Origin: DATLFQ01 sp035540915 | Lineage (GTDB): Bacteria; Actinomycetota; Acidimicrobiia; Acidimicrobiales; GCA-2861595 | Direction of reading: 5' to 3' | Length of the DNA stretch: 6,292 nt | Assembly: GCA_035540915.1 (NCBI GenBank) | Contig: DATLFQ010000231.1 | Location: forward strand, 1 to 6,292 | Part shown: piece by piece, positions 5,995-6,292 of the stretch | How the letters are laid out: each line of letters begins with the position of its first letter | Position numbering within the stretch: the first letter of the stretch is position 1 | Notes under the pieces: generated by a model | Databases searched by the model: none | Seen by the model: the letters and a program-made list of their open reading frames with translations, nothing else | What the model was told of the DNA's origin: nothing | Program-made: the position numbers and the translations under genes

Positions 5995-6044
5995 CGACAC
6001 TGCTCGGAGGACGAACCGCTGGTCCCCAGAAACGGGCCGGGGCC

Positions 6045-6140
6045 GGTGAGAGACGCCGCCCGGACCGGGCGTCGTTGCCCGAGCCGGACCATCCGTCCGC
6101 CTTGCCGCCGCCGCTCATGCTCGCTGCGGCGTCTCTCACC
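6045..6140. repeat. 15-bp perfect inverted repeat enclosing two small hairpins
   Basis: GGTGAGAGACGCCGC (6045-6059) is the exact reverse complement of 6126-6140. The 66 bases between hold two further perfect 5-bp hairpins: CGGGC/GCCCG (6066-6070 with 6077-6081) and CGGAC/GTCCG (6085-6089 with 6095-6099). The result is a closed multibranch fold of about 96 bases. No T-run flanks it, no open frame is convincing inside it, and no target-site duplication was recognised at its ends. A structured RNA, a small palindromic mobile-type repeat or a protein-binding cruciform are all possible. Confidence 0.6.
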
Positions 6141-6155
6141 CTTCCCAGCACCGGA

Positions 6156-6184
6156 GTGAGACGGCGCGGGCGCGCCGTCGTCAC
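6156..6184. other. Strong GC-rich hairpin, 9 bp plus 4 bp
   Basis: GACGGCGCG (6160-6168) pairs with CGCGCCGTC (6171-6179), practically a tetraloop hairpin. After one bulged G (6180) the stem continues with GTGA (6156-6159) and TCAC (6181-6184). The left arm begins GTGAGACG, resembling the arm GTGAGAGACG of the neighbouring 15-bp inverted repeat. No T-run follows on either strand. Confidence 0.5.
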
Positions 6185-6292
6185 AAGCGACGGCAGAAAT
6201 CGCCGCGATCGCTTCCGCGTCCGCCCCGGCTATCCGGCCATCGGCGCCGTCGGCCCGGCGGGCGGCGCGGTGATCGTCGTGCTCGGGGGAGG
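6156..6292 (+). CDS. Possible start of a divergent gene running off the right edge
   Basis: A frame from GTG 6156 is open to the window end (about 45 codons). From about 6204 onward nearly every codon ends in G or C, as in the two real genes, and the encoded end (GAVGPAGGAVIVVLGG) is hydrophobic, as in a membrane or signal segment. Against it, the GTG lies inside a strong hairpin, the ribosome-binding site is weak (only GGA next to it), and the first residues are mostly arginine. A minus-strand frame through the same bases is also open. No family is recognised. If real, it would be divergent from the surface-protein array and would make 5790-6155 a shared upstream region. Confidence 0.25.
   Translation, partial: MRRRGRAVVTSDGRNRRDRFRVRPGYPAIGAVGPAGGAVIVVLGG
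6185..6214. other. Inverted repeat, 6 bp plus 4 bp with a 3-base bulge
   Basis: AAGCGA (6185-6190) pairs with TCGCTT (6209-6214), and CGGC (6191-6194) with GCCG (6202-6205). The loop is 7 bases and CGA (6206-6208) is bulged. It directly abuts the preceding hairpin. Confidence 0.4.

Noticed and set aside
5800..6000. Known riboswitch (c-di-GMP-I, c-di-AMP ydaO type) in the leader of the 914-aa gene
   Set aside because: I could not find the conserved core motifs of these classes on the minus strand. Only a duplicated hairpin element can be supported.
6045..6140. tRNA gene in the structured region
   Set aside because: A 15-bp closing stem and only two inner hairpins do not fit a cloverleaf. No T-loop or anticodon-arm consensus is visible.
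5859..6184. Minus-strand open frames 6092-5859 and 6184-5945 upstream of the 914-aa gene
   Set aside because: They run across the inverted repeats and the leader elements, have Arg/Gly/Pro-rich products, no ribosome-binding site and no family motif.

Overview
The window is very GC-rich. It carries three genes in tandem on the minus strand, read right to left: a complete gene at 5789-3045, a complete gene at 2857-197, and the first 118 bases of a third that runs off the left edge. All three encode exported proteins with an Arg-rich N-terminus, a hydrophobic signal peptide and a Shine-Dalgarno sequence 5-7 nt before the ATG. Both complete proteins have three cell-wall-binding repeats (CWB2 type, PF04122-like, with motifs such as TRLxGADRYxTAR, GENFPDAL and GGPxAVS) directly after the signal peptide. 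The third gene, over the 39 residues visible, ends its signal peptide in the same way (AGA-IPSFS, against ASA-LPNFSF and SAA-PGFTF), so it is probably a third paralogue. GC content, strong GC bias at third codon positions and this protein type suggest a high-GC actinobacterium. An Acidimicrobiia-like lineage is my guess; nothing in the window proves it.

The two complete proteins share the CWB2 anchor and differ downstream. The 886-residue protein carries four IPT/TIG Ig-like repeats, each with its own cysteine pair, and a C-terminal concanavalin-like (LamG/jelly-roll type) domain. The 914-residue protein carries one Ig-like linker and four repeats of about 105-120 residues starting PDLVS, which I cannot assign firmly to a named family. 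It contains no lysine or tryptophan. The picture is a surface-protein array with a constant wall anchor and variable displayed modules, for adhesion or cell-envelope coating. No enzyme catalytic site is visible.

Non-coding DNA. 119-196 holds a GC-rich hairpin and a 16-bp near-palindrome. 2858-3044 holds a strong hairpin terminator for the upstream gene, then five 9-bp ATCGG-type repeats in the probable promoter of the next gene. 5790-6155 is a long leader with two copies of a GAGTAGGG-hairpin-GTAG element, preceded by a 15-bp perfect inverted repeat enclosing two smaller hairpins. 6156-6214 adds two more hairpins, and a frame there that runs off the right edge on the plus strand may be the start of a divergent gene. 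Long open frames on the plus strand opposite the two large genes are shadows of high GC content. No tRNA, rRNA, transposase or CRISPR array was seen.
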